This document shows, one piece after another, positions 18,142-25,174 of a stretch of DNA of 64,000 bases; positions within the stretch are counted from its first letter, which is position 1, and each line of letters opens with the position of its first letter. Under the pieces are notes generated by a model. That model was not told where the DNA came from. It was given only the letters and a program-made list of their open reading frames with translations, and searched no databases. The DNA is from Butyrivibrio sp. WCD3002 (GTDB lineage Bacteria; Bacillota; Clostridia; Lachnospirales; Lachnospiraceae). Where the stretch lies: contig NZ_AUJO01000012.1 of the NCBI RefSeq assembly GCF_000424265.1, positions 92,494-156,493 on the forward strand, in the 5' to 3' direction. The translations under genes and the position numbers were made by a program.

Positions 18142-18516
18142 TTGAACATCAAAAAAGGAAAATGCGCAGAGATCGGTGCAAAAGGAATTATAGTAAGTCA
18201 CCATCACGGCCGACTTCCTTATGCTGTTCCTCCGATGATGATCCTGCCCGACATCAAGGAAGCATTAAAAGATAAAGATATGACAATCATTGTAGACTGC
18301 GGCATTGCAAGCGGCGCCGATGTCTACAAAACTCTGGCTCTTGGAGCAGACGCTGCGGCTGTTGGAAGATCAATGATGCCATCCCTTGAAAAAGACGGAG
18401 CTCCCGGAGTCTCAAATTTCCTTACGGAAATCGGAAACGAGCTTCGATACATCATGAGCAACACCGGTTTTGCAAAGGTTTCAGACATCGATGATTCTGC
18501 TTTATACGAATATTAA
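18142..18516 (+). pseudogene. C-terminal fragment of an FMN-dependent alpha-hydroxy acid dehydrogenase
   Basis: About 120 residues matching the last third of lactate oxidase/LldD-type enzymes: GIIVSHHHGRLPYAVPPMMILPDI, IIVDCGIASGADVYKTLALGADAAAVGRS (the FMN phosphate loop). The N-terminal two thirds of the barrel, with the catalytic His and Arg, are absent. The only start is TTG at 18142 with no good binding site. Almost certainly a deletion remnant. Confidence 0.75.
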
Positions 18517-18552
18517 AAATATGCGTTAGCAAAATATTTGTTGAAAAATATT

Positions 18553-18586
18553 GGCAGGTGCTCATTCCCTTTCATGAGCACCTGCC
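18553..18586. terminator. strong hairpin terminator
   Basis: GGCAGGTGCTCA pairs perfectly with TGAGCACCTGCC (12 bp) around a 10-base loop. It lies between the FMN-dehydrogenase remnant and the convergent hydrolase gene; the downstream plus strand is T-rich. Confidence 0.75.
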
Positions 18587-18656
18587 ATAACCATTTCTTT
18601 TTTATACCAACAAATTTCTCTGTGATACTTGCACCTCAAGTATCATTTTCCTGCCA

Positions 18657-19232
18657 TTATTTTTCTATAAAATGCTTTGTCTTCTTCATGACTTTCCCAA
18701 GTATCTCGATATTTTCAAGAGTGTCCTTCCCTTCAAGAGAATGATTAACACCTTCATAAAGGTGCATGGGAATCCCCTGTTTCTTTGCCATTTCTACAAC
18801 TTTTGGCACATCGCTCCAGGGATCGTCTGAGCCGATAAATGCTATCGCGTCGATATCCTTTTCCCCATTAAGGACCTCGATAGTCTCTGCCAGCGGCGTG
18901 TAAAGCACATGTCTTACACCCTTTATCTCACGCTCTTTTTCATATGCAGCCGCTATTACAGTTCCGATACTCTTAGACATAAAAAGAACATCTGCGTATT
19001 CATCAAAAGCTACGCCGCTAAGACTCTCCTTAGCCTGGGCATACATCGCATCAAAGGCTTGTCTCATTTTTTCCTTATCTCCGCGAATGTTCTGAACAGG
19101 GCAACTGTAGCTGATATTTATAACCTCGTCATAACCGGCTTCAGCGGCTGTTTTCCTGCCATAATACAAAAGCGGCTTATCACAGTGATATCCAATTCCC
19201 GGGAATACCACCAGAAGTTTCTTTTTCTTCAT
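18657..19232 (-). CDS. small alpha/beta hydrolase
   Basis: A 191-residue alpha/beta-hydrolase. The strand and oxyanion loop are LLVVFPGIGYHCDKPLLYY. The nucleophile elbow is the variant MSKSIGTVIA (Ser in S-K-S-I-G). The acid is in IGSDDPW and the His in YEGVNHSLEGKDT. Related small proteins are found in many Clostridia as uncharacterised hydrolases. AGGGAAAAAAT precedes the ATG, and a 23-codon reading frame ends just upstream. Confidence 0.78.
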   Translation of the reverse strand: MKKKKLLVVFPGIGYHCDKPLLYYGRKTAAEAGYDEVINISYSCPVQNIRGDKEKMRQAFDAMYAQAKESLSGVAFDEYADVLFMSKSIGTVIAAAYEKEREIKGVRHVLYTPLAETIEVLNGEKDIDAIAFIGSDDPWSDVPKVVEMAKKQGIPMHLYEGVNHSLEGKDTLENIEILGKVMKKTKHFIEK

Positions 19233-19243
19233 ATTTTTTCCCT

Positions 19244-19315
19244 TTACTTCTCATTAATCCAGACTGCGAAAGCTTCGTATATCTCTGAAAAACTTTTTCC
19301 GTAAACTGTCTTCAT
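19244..19315 (-). CDS. possible 23-codon leader peptide before hydrolase
   Basis: ATG at 19315 to TAA at 19244, ending 10 bases before the hydrolase start at 19232. The peptide (KTVYGKSFSEIYEAFAVW in its core) resembles a helix. The ribosome site (AGGTAA) is weak. It could be a leader or a fragment, or it could be chance. Confidence 0.25.
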   Translation of the reverse strand: MKTVYGKSFSEIYEAFAVWINEK

Positions 19316-19421
19316 TTACCTATTTCCATCCAAACACCAAGTTTTTGCTCCATCAGTAATTGTAGTATTTAGGCGCGTCAAAATAAAGCCCACTATTTAC
19401 ATTGAGCAGCGGTACCTCTGA

Positions 19422-19601
19422 CTAGTGCCTATGGAAAAAGGTATCTTCCTCAGCTTCATCCATCTCTTTTCTGAATTCATAGAAATAATCCAAAAGTGAC
19501 ATAATACTCATGTACACAAGCATAAAATAAATAAAGTCCCACTTAATGCCGAACTGCCCCAAGAAGCTGGTCATGAAATTGTGAATATAATCCATTAACA
19601 T
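19422..19601 (-). CDS. small single-pass membrane protein (59 aa), unknown
   Basis: ATG at 19601 after CGAGGGCAAAATTCT; 59 codons to TAG. An amphipathic front (YIHNFMTSFLGQFGIKWD) leads into one hydrophobic helix (FIYFMLVYMSIMSLLDYF) and a charged tail (EFRKEMDEAEEDTF). The organisation and spacing look like a real gene. No family recognised. It sits alone between the hydrolase and a long hairpin. Confidence 0.55.
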   Translation of the reverse strand: MLMDYIHNFMTSFLGQFGIKWDFIYFMLVYMSIMSLLDYFYEFRKEMDEAEEDTFFHRH

Positions 19602-19656
19602 AGAATTTTGCCCTCGATTTCATAAGAATTTTTGTAAAAAAAGATAACTAGAAAAA

Positions 19657-19720
19657 GGGAGGATCATTGGCTTTTCCCTCATTTTCCATGTTACAGGAAA
19701 TTGAGTCCAATAATCCTCCC
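19657..19720 (-). repeat. long hairpin, copy 1 of a dispersed element
   Basis: GGGAGGATCATTGG pairs with CCAATAATCCTCCC at the other end. The inner arms CTCATTTTCC/GGAAATTGAG extend the stem to nearly the whole 64 bases. On the minus strand it is followed by CTTTTTC, so it could also terminate transcription. A similar hairpin is at 63532-63592. Confidence 0.65.
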
Positions 19721-19775
19721 ACAATACAATTTTTAGTTATTTTTTCACTCAATAAAATTTTCGTTTAAAAAATAA

Positions 19776-19799
19776 GAGCGGTACATTTTCGTACCGCTC
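19776..19799 (-). terminator. rho-independent terminator of the 72-aa gene
   Basis: GAGCGGTAC and GTACCGCTC stem with a 6-base loop, followed on the minus strand by TTATTTTTT. It begins 9 bases after the stop of the gene at 19809. Confidence 0.88.
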
Positions 19800-19808
19800 C
19801 GATGATAA

Positions 19809-20027
19809 TCATTTCTTAAATAATCCGCCCGCAAGATCCTTGATATCGTTAAGATCGAGTTTTCCATCTGCTACTGCAGCCTGCACCTTCTTGATATCTG
19901 ACTCCTCAATATCAATATTCGCTTTCTTGAAAAGCTCCTTGGCCTGAGCCGGATCAGCCTTGGCGATCTGTGCCATTAACTCTTTGTTACCATTAATCTG
20001 TTTGAGAATTCCTGCTATGTCTGCCAT
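19809..20027 (-). CDS. small acidic helical protein (72 aa), unknown
   Basis: A 72-residue protein with a very strong site (GGAGGAGGAACAAAA before the ATG) and its own terminator, so probably well expressed. It is helical and rich in Ala, Asp and Lys (LMAQIAKADPAQAKELFKK, VQAAVADGKLDLNDIKDLAGG, LFKK end). The layout and AGG near the end vaguely recall Nif11-type leader peptides, but no core peptide follows and no modification enzymes are nearby. Function unknown. Confidence 0.7.
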   Translation of the reverse strand: MADIAGILKQINGNKELMAQIAKADPAQAKELFKKANIDIEESDIKKVQAAVADGKLDLNDIKDLAGGLFKK

Positions 20028-20168
20028 TTTTGTTCCTCCTCCAACGATGTTTTAATAACGATAAAAATATTATACTACCAATCACATCAGACAAACACTA
20101 TATTCTTCCGGGTTCAAGCCTTTTTATTTTTCAAAAATACGATCTCAGTTTCGCCGGAAAGATCATCC

Positions 20169-20621
20169 CTAAAACTTTAAGTTATCCCCAAGTACCTGTA
20201 CCTTGCTGGCAAAGAATGAAAACTCGCCACTATCAAGAAGATTACCGTTATCATCAGTCACTCTGATATCAAATACCAGGATATGTTTTCCTGTTTTCAG
20301 CTTCATGCATTCACAATAGATATACTCTGTATTCACTGCAGGCAAAAGGAAATTCAGATTAGCGGAAACCGTCGTCACATAGTAACCGCTCATGCTTCCT
20401 GTAGCACCCGCCATAACATCAACAAAAGAAAGCAGCGCGCCGCCATGAATGCTTCCGTATGTATTGTGAAGTCTCTCATCACACTTAACCCTGGATTTAC
20501 TGTAGGTCGGGCTAAGCTCCAGCACTTCAAATCCAATGAACTTGTTATACTCATTTGCATATAGTTCAGAGATTATCTTTTCTCTGATCGCATTTTCTTT
20601 TTCTGTTCTTGCTTTTCTCAT
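20169..20621 (-). CDS. PaaI-type hotdog thioesterase
   Basis: A 150-residue hotdog-fold protein. The signature is NTYGSIHGGALLSFVDVMAGATG (HGG motif with the downstream Asp), then SANLNFLLPA and GKHILVFDIRVTDDNG. Such enzymes hydrolyse acyl-CoA thioesters. It is the last gene of the NUDIX - YcaQ - thioesterase unit. Its ATG overlaps the YcaQ stop in ATGA. A second PaaI-like gene is at 40103. Confidence 0.87.
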   Translation of the reverse strand: MRKARTEKENAIREKIISELYANEYNKFIGFEVLELSPTYSKSRVKCDERLHNTYGSIHGGALLSFVDVMAGATGSMSGYYVTTVSANLNFLLPAVNTEYIYCECMKLKTGKHILVFDIRVTDDNGNLLDSGEFSFFASKVQVLGDNLKF

Positions 20622-21817
20622 GATACTCCTTTATCAAATACACAGTCGTTAAACTTGCTAAACGCTTTTAGTGTACTTAAAAGTGCTGCGTCCATCTTTT
20701 TTGTTTTCCGGATTCCCGGCTCCCACCATAATCCTTTTACGGAAAGGATCTTATTTTTCCTGTCTGGAATAGCCTCTATCCTTCCCACGAACTTTTCACC
20801 AAAAAGAATGGGCAAGGTGTAGTAGCCATATTTACGTTTTACTGCAGGTGTGTATATTTCCCAGGAATACTGAAAATCCCACAACGCAAGGACTAGTGAC
20901 TTGTCCCACATAAGAGGATCAAGTGGTGCTATAAACGACATCCTGGGTTTTAGATCCGCACTTCCTTCAATTATTTTTTTCATCAGGGCATCGTCGGAAG
21001 AAAGATGATAGAATGTGGTTTTCATTCCTTCCACCATAACCGGACGGATTTTGCCTTCATCCGTAAGCCTTGCCAATATCTTTTTCCGCATCTCGGCATT
21101 AATGTTTAGCCCAAGAAAAGCTGTACTATTCTTGTCCCAAAGAAGGCCCACCGCACCGTTTCTCCTAAGCACTCGCCAGCATAAAAAGCTCTCCTCATCT
21201 TTGCAGGGATTCTCAGCATTCAAAATAGATTCCGGCAAATGTTTTCTCGCCAGATCGTAGAACTTGCGGCTTCCATTTTTATGGTGAATAACAAGCTCTC
21301 CATCAGTATAAAGCTGTTCAAGAACGGATCTTGCAGCAGCTGATTTTTTGTCCCAGTTACCGCTCCAATGCATCGATGAATGCCAGTATATTTCTCCCTC
21401 TATCGGAAGCATGTCGCTTGAAACCGGGCCGTTTTCATCAATATATGAAATAGCCTGTTCCTTGAGTTCCTCTAGCCCATCGAAGGTACGGCCCAGCTCA
21501 AGACTCCTTTCTCTGTAGGAAGAAAAATACGGCCAGTCCTCTGCCGGCCATATGGAAAGCTCCTTATCCGGGTAGTCAATGAGTTTTCTGTCCTCGTATA
21601 GAAGTTCCTGAAGCATGAATTTTTTAAAGCCCTTCACTCGTGATTGCAAGGTGAGCTCGGCATTTTTCCCGCAGACATCCACCGGATCGTACTGAATACA
21701 TCCGACCTGCCTGACATAATCATAGGCTCCGTCTTTTCCCTTAAAACGATATGCCCCAATCAGTCCCTGCTTTGAAAGAATAAATTGTCTGGCTTGTTGT
21801 TTAGAAATAGTTATCAT
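20618..21817 (-). CDS. YcaQ/AlkX-type HTH_42 DNA glycosylase
   Basis: A 399-residue protein of the winged-helix HTH_42 (AlkZ/YcaQ) superfamily. The N-terminus has QFILSKQGL and the catalytic segment QVGCIQYDPVDVCG. The Q-Y-D triplet (residues about 42-44) fits the Q-phi-D motif of YcaQ, in contrast to Q-phi-Q in AlkZ. Further matches are WPAEDWPYFSSYRE, WGNW-like HSSMHWSGNWDKKSAAARSVLEQL and SFIAPLDPLMWDKSL. Known members remove crosslinked or alkylated bases. It lies between NUDIX and thioesterase genes in one operon, a setting that suggests damage repair or detoxification. Confidence 0.85.
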   Translation of the reverse strand: MITISKQQARQFILSKQGLIGAYRFKGKDGAYDYVRQVGCIQYDPVDVCGKNAELTLQSRVKGFKKFMLQELLYEDRKLIDYPDKELSIWPAEDWPYFSSYRERSLELGRTFDGLEELKEQAISYIDENGPVSSDMLPIEGEIYWHSSMHWSGNWDKKSAAARSVLEQLYTDGELVIHHKNGSRKFYDLARKHLPESILNAENPCKDEESFLCWRVLRRNGAVGLLWDKNSTAFLGLNINAEMRKKILARLTDEGKIRPVMVEGMKTTFYHLSSDDALMKKIIEGSADLKPRMSFIAPLDPLMWDKSLVLALWDFQYSWEIYTPAVKRKYGYYTLPILFGEKFVGRIEAIPDRKNKILSVKGLWWEPGIRKTKKMDAALLSTLKAFSKFNDCVFDKGVS

Positions 21818-21843
21818 CGCTTTCCTTTTTTAGCCTTTTCTCC

Positions 21844-22398
21844 TCATTCTTTATTGCCCAGATATTTCGTAATTATCTCAAGTCCTTCAGTCGGTACACA
21901 GAAAGTGCCATCACGATGCTCACATCCCTTACGGACATCCTCAATATCAAACCATTTTACTTCTTCCACTTCCTCAGTCTGGAGCACAAGCTTAGTCTCA
22001 TCCACCGGCTTTTCATAAGCATATACGAAGGCAACCTCGTTGTCCCTGAACATCTTTCCATGGAATTCCATTGCATAGTTTATGTGGAACTTGCCGGCAA
22101 ATGTGAGATCTTCTTCGTTAGCGTCAATTCCCAGCTCCTCAAACAGCTCTCTCTGCGCTGATTCCAGCGGCTCATCCCCGGCCTGAATATGCCCGGCAGA
22201 AGATGTATCATACATTAAAGGAAATGATTCCTTTTCAGCACTGCGTTTCTGAAGCAGCACCTGATAAGAATCTCCCTTTTTTCGTACAACCCAAATATGA
22301 GCAGTTCTGTGTAAAATTCCCTTATCATGGGCCTCACTTCTGCTTACTGTTTCGCCCGTAGGCGTTCCATTTTCATCTGTAATATCAAAGAATTCCAT
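21844..22398 (-). CDS. NUDIX hydrolase (IPP-isomerase-like/YfcD group)
   Basis: A 184-residue NUDIX protein. The box reads GHIQAGDEPLESAQREL then FEELGI, so the first conserved Glu of G-x5-E-x7-RE-x2-EE-x-G is Asp. The start motif EFFDITDENGTPTGETVSR and HIWVVRKKG are typical of the IPP-isomerase-like NUDIX branch, which acts on small diphosphates or nucleotides. I chose the ATG at 22398 (AAGGTGGCTAAA upstream) because the promoter at 22436 places the transcript start between it and the longer frame. It leads the operon with YcaQ. Confidence 0.85.
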   Translation of the reverse strand: MEFFDITDENGTPTGETVSRSEAHDKGILHRTAHIWVVRKKGDSYQVLLQKRSAEKESFPLMYDTSSAGHIQAGDEPLESAQRELFEELGIDANEEDLTFAGKFHINYAMEFHGKMFRDNEVAFVYAYEKPVDETKLVLQTEEVEEVKWFDIEDVRKGCEHRDGTFCVPTEGLEIITKYLGNKE

Positions 22399-22429
22399 TT
22401 TAGCCACCTTGGTTTTGAACTTTTTCACT

Positions 22430-22490
22430 TTACTTATTATAGCCAACAAAAAAGAAGCATACCATTCATTTATGAATCGTATACTCCCAA
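22430..22490 (-). promoter_or_regulatory. hairpin + TATAAT promoter module, copy 1
   Basis: On the minus strand a hairpin (GTATACGATTCATAAATGAATGGTATGC) is followed by TCTTTTTTGTTGG and a TATAAT -10 box (22436-22441), giving a predicted 5' UTR of about 30 bases before the NUDIX ATG. The same order and sequence recur at 24670-24730 in front of the AlkZ-like gene. Confidence 0.6.
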
Positions 22491-22631
22491 TTGTAATCCC
22501 TTTGAATAACTATCACTGCTATTGTGGACATTTGTTGGACATTAGATGATAGTCTGCTCTTGTGATTTAAAGTTTTGCTTTCAATACAGTTTTTTGTGCG
22601 TCGTTATGACCATATGCGAGGGGGGAAGATC

Positions 22632-23471
22632 ATGATAAAAAATGAAAAGTTGAAATGGCTTAATGTTATTATTTGGCTGGCATCTGTTGCCACAATGATA
22701 GGGCTTATGATTGGCTGCGGAAGAATTTTTGATGACAGCACCGATATGGGCCTGCTTATTGAATTTGTTATTATAACTGTGGTGACGCTGGGCTTTTTGT
22801 ATCTCATATCAGGGAAAAAGACTTTTACCTATTTAACCAATGAAACCGGATACACGGTTAAAATGCTGTGGCCAACCCTGATTTTTTCCGGTATTTTCGC
22901 TTTGTTTGGAGTACTGGCCTACTTTATTGATAAGCCCCCTTTCAAGGATAATTGGGTACTGGGACTCATCATATCTGCCATCTCCATGTTCTTAGTTGGA
23001 GTCTATGAAGAGGGTTGCTTTAGAGCATGTGCTTGTGATGCGCTTTTGCCGATTTTAAAGAAAACAAAACACCCTTTCTTTTGGACAGCTCTAATTTCCG
23101 GACTTCTATTCGGTTATGTTCATGTGGTATCCTTTGACTTTACAGATCTTCAGCAAACGTTACAGTTTTTTCTGAAAATAGCAAATTTGTTAATTACCGG
23201 AGCTACGTACATGATCTTATATTGGAAGACGAGGAATCTGCTTGGTCTTGCGATTGTACATGGATTAAATGACTTCCTTCCGGATTTTTTGAATCACATA
23301 TTTGAGTATAAAAGTCAGGATGATTCTGAAGCGTATATCACCGGTGATGTATCTACAACAATTGTCTATGTAATTCAGTTAGTTATTGAGTTGCTATGCT
23401 TTATCTATGTATACAAAAAAGTCGCTAAGAAAATTGACTATAAGAAGACACTGGATGAGTGGTGTGACTAA
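22632..23471 (+). CDS. CPBP-family intramembrane metalloprotease
   Basis: A 279-residue membrane protein (about 7-8 helices) of the CPBP/Abi glutamic-type family. The motifs are in order: YEEGCFRA (Glu126, Glu127, Arg131), FGYVHVVS (His164) and IVHGLND (His210, Asn213). Family members cleave membrane-embedded substrates such as prenylated proteins, or act in bacteriocin self-immunity. Start at the ATG at 22632, preceded by GAGGGGGGAAGATC. Single gene, divergent from the NUDIX operon; no bacteriocin gene is visible nearby. Confidence 0.85.
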   Translation: MIKNEKLKWLNVIIWLASVATMIGLMIGCGRIFDDSTDMGLLIEFVIITVVTLGFLYLISGKKTFTYLTNETGYTVKMLWPTLIFSGIFALFGVLAYFIDKPPFKDNWVLGLIISAISMFLVGVYEEGCFRACACDALLPILKKTKHPFFWTALISGLLFGYVHVVSFDFTDLQQTLQFFLKIANLLITGATYMILYWKTRNLLGLAIVHGLNDFLPDFLNHIFEYKSQDDSEAYITGDVSTTIVYVIQLVIELLCFIYVYKKVAKKIDYKKTLDEWCD

Positions 23472-23520
23472 TGAGAAAAACACTCTTTAGTCATTGATAG
23501 CTTTTGGTCCCGGGGGACCA

Positions 23521-24636
23521 TTATTTTAACGCGTCACTCAGACTATCGATTATTCCCCTTGGCCCTCTGATTGCATTTATTCCGTACTTATCCTTGAGGA
23601 TTTGAAAAGTAAAACTATCCTCCGGATACCTCTTTTCCAGTCTGATCTTCATAAGTGCCGTTATGGTCAGATTTTTATCCGAGTAGTCATATGGGATATC
23701 CGTTTCAGTGACCGTGCACTTATACATTACCGCAGACACGGGGGCTCCCACATACACGAAAACTGTATCTCCGGTTATGATTCCTGCTCCCTGCTTCCAG
23801 TCTATCTCCTCAGCATTATCAAATGCGTGAACTATGTCATAGTACTTGGGATTGGCAGGAATGATCCATTCCTTAGGCGCTCTTGTCTTCCTGCTTTTAG
23901 TCAATGATCCTGATCCAGCCAGAAGTTTTGCTATCTGACTTTTGGATGCAATGGGGTATATTTCTTTAATGTGCGCTTCGATGGCCTTCCCTGATTCTTC
24001 GGACGTCTCGCTATATCTGGACGTGACAAAATCATATCCCCAGATGGTTTCAGGCTTTGCGTACACAGCAATGGGCCAGCCGTAGAACTCGCCCTTTTTG
24101 TTTTTCCTCTGTCTGAAATCCTTTACGCAGAGGTATGTTTTTGCCTGAAGGTCGGTGACTACTCCTTCGAACCCCTTCTCTCCGCCTTTGCCAAAACCTG
24201 CCCTTAACTTGACTTCGTTGGAATATATCTCATCCTCTGCTTCAAAGAGGTCCATTATCTTTTTCTGTTTTCTTGATGCCTTCTCATCATCCCAAAGGGC
24301 ATCAAAGTCATAGCCATCCCGCCTGAAATTGGCAAAATAAGGAAGCCATTCCTTGGAGATAAAGCCTGCCTTTTTTTCAAAAAATTTGCCATAGGCAATT
24401 TCGCCGCTTCTGGCGATGATCTCTCGCCACTCCCAGGGATCAACCTTGGGATCTCCGCACCACCAGTAGCCCGGAACCGTGCGTTCCTCCAATGAAAATC
24501 CCGGAATATCATTTTTGAAAAGTGGCAGAAATCCTACTTCATTTATGTAGTTTATTGCATCCTGAACCGTGCGCAGACACTCCGGGTCGTCCCAGTCCAC
24601 ACCGTACATTATCCAGGTTCCGTTCACATTTTCCAT
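23521..24636 (-). CDS. AlkZ-related protein with EVE/PUA-like C-terminus
   Basis: A 371-residue cytoplasmic protein. The N-terminal half (DAINYINEVGFLPLFKN, VPGYWWCGDPKVDPWEW, YFANFRRDGYDFDALWDD) matches uncharacterised proteins described as AlkZ-related, with winged-helix repeats. The C-terminal part (WIIPANPKYYDIVHAFDN, GDTVFVYVGAPVSAVMYKC) looks like an EVE/PUA-type modified-base reader. The start at 24636 follows GAGGGGAAATAGT. The domain pair suggests recognition of damaged or modified nucleic acid. This is inference; no activity is established. Confidence 0.6.
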   Translation of the reverse strand: MENVNGTWIMYGVDWDDPECLRTVQDAINYINEVGFLPLFKNDIPGFSLEERTVPGYWWCGDPKVDPWEWREIIARSGEIAYGKFFEKKAGFISKEWLPYFANFRRDGYDFDALWDDEKASRKQKKIMDLFEAEDEIYSNEVKLRAGFGKGGEKGFEGVVTDLQAKTYLCVKDFRQRKNKKGEFYGWPIAVYAKPETIWGYDFVTSRYSETSEESGKAIEAHIKEIYPIASKSQIAKLLAGSGSLTKSRKTRAPKEWIIPANPKYYDIVHAFDNAEEIDWKQGAGIITGDTVFVYVGAPVSAVMYKCTVTETDIPYDYSDKNLTITALMKIRLEKRYPEDSFTFQILKDKYGINAIRGPRGIIDSLSDALK

Positions 24637-24669
24637 ACTATTTCCCCTCTTTACCGGTTCATCACTGTA

Positions 24670-24730
24670 CTCATTATATCCCAACAAAAAAGGGGCATAC
24701 CATCCATTTCTGAAAAATATGCCCCCAATT
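24670..24730 (-). promoter_or_regulatory. hairpin + TATAAT promoter module, copy 2
   Basis: GGGGCATA/TATGCCCC hairpin, then CTTTTTTGTTGG and TATAAT (24673-24678) on the minus strand. The hairpin can terminate transcripts of the RtcB remnant just upstream, and the -10 box would start the AlkZ-like gene with a 5' UTR of about 30 bases. It shares most positions with copy 1 at 22430. Confidence 0.6.
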
Positions 24731-24770
24731 TTAGCCTTAATTTGTCGTTTCTTACCGGCAAAGCCACGTC

Positions 24771-25160
24771 TCATCCCGCTGCCTTAAAGTTGTAGATAGG
24801 CTTCATCACATCTATTATCTCCACTGACTCCTTTATCACATCGATGATGTCATCAAGTGACTTGTAAGCCATAGGCGCCTCGTCGATTGTGGCCTCGCAG
24901 ACAGATGATGTGAAGATTCCCTTCATGGACTCCTTGTACTCTTCCATGGAAAGATTGTTCTTTGCGGCGGTTCTGGACATTATTCTTCCGGCTCCGTGTG
25001 GCGCAGAATAGTTCCACTCAGGATTGCCCTTGCCCACAGCAAGCACAGATCCATCTCTCATATTTATGGGAATCAGAACCTTCTCTCCCTTGTGGGCAGC
25101 TATTGAGCCTTTTCTAAGGATCATCTCATCAGTGTCGATGTAGTTAATTGCTGTATGCAC
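24771..25160 (-). pseudogene. rtcB: C-terminal third of RNA ligase RtcB
   Basis: 129 codons matching the end of RtcB, the GTP-dependent ligase that joins RNA 3'-phosphates to 5'-OH ends. IRKG-like ILRKGSIAAHKGEKVLIPINMRDGS is followed by GKGNPEWNYSAPHGAGRIMSR, which holds the His that is guanylylated, and TIDEAPMAYKS. Full RtcB has about 370-480 residues. The N-terminal metal-binding half is missing, so ligation is not expected. It begins at GTG 25160, 14 bases after the Ro60-like stop, with a poor site. Either a deletion remnant or a retained domain; the open frame and operon position make it worth checking. Confidence 0.75.
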
Positions 25161-25174
25161 CTTTTTATTATTCT

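Noticed and set aside
18142..18516. Complete small enzyme of the FMN family
   Set aside because: Only the last third of the barrel is present; catalytic His and Arg are missing.
19809..20027. Nif11-type RiPP precursor
   Set aside because: A GG motif occurs near the end, but no core peptide follows and no modification or export genes are nearby.
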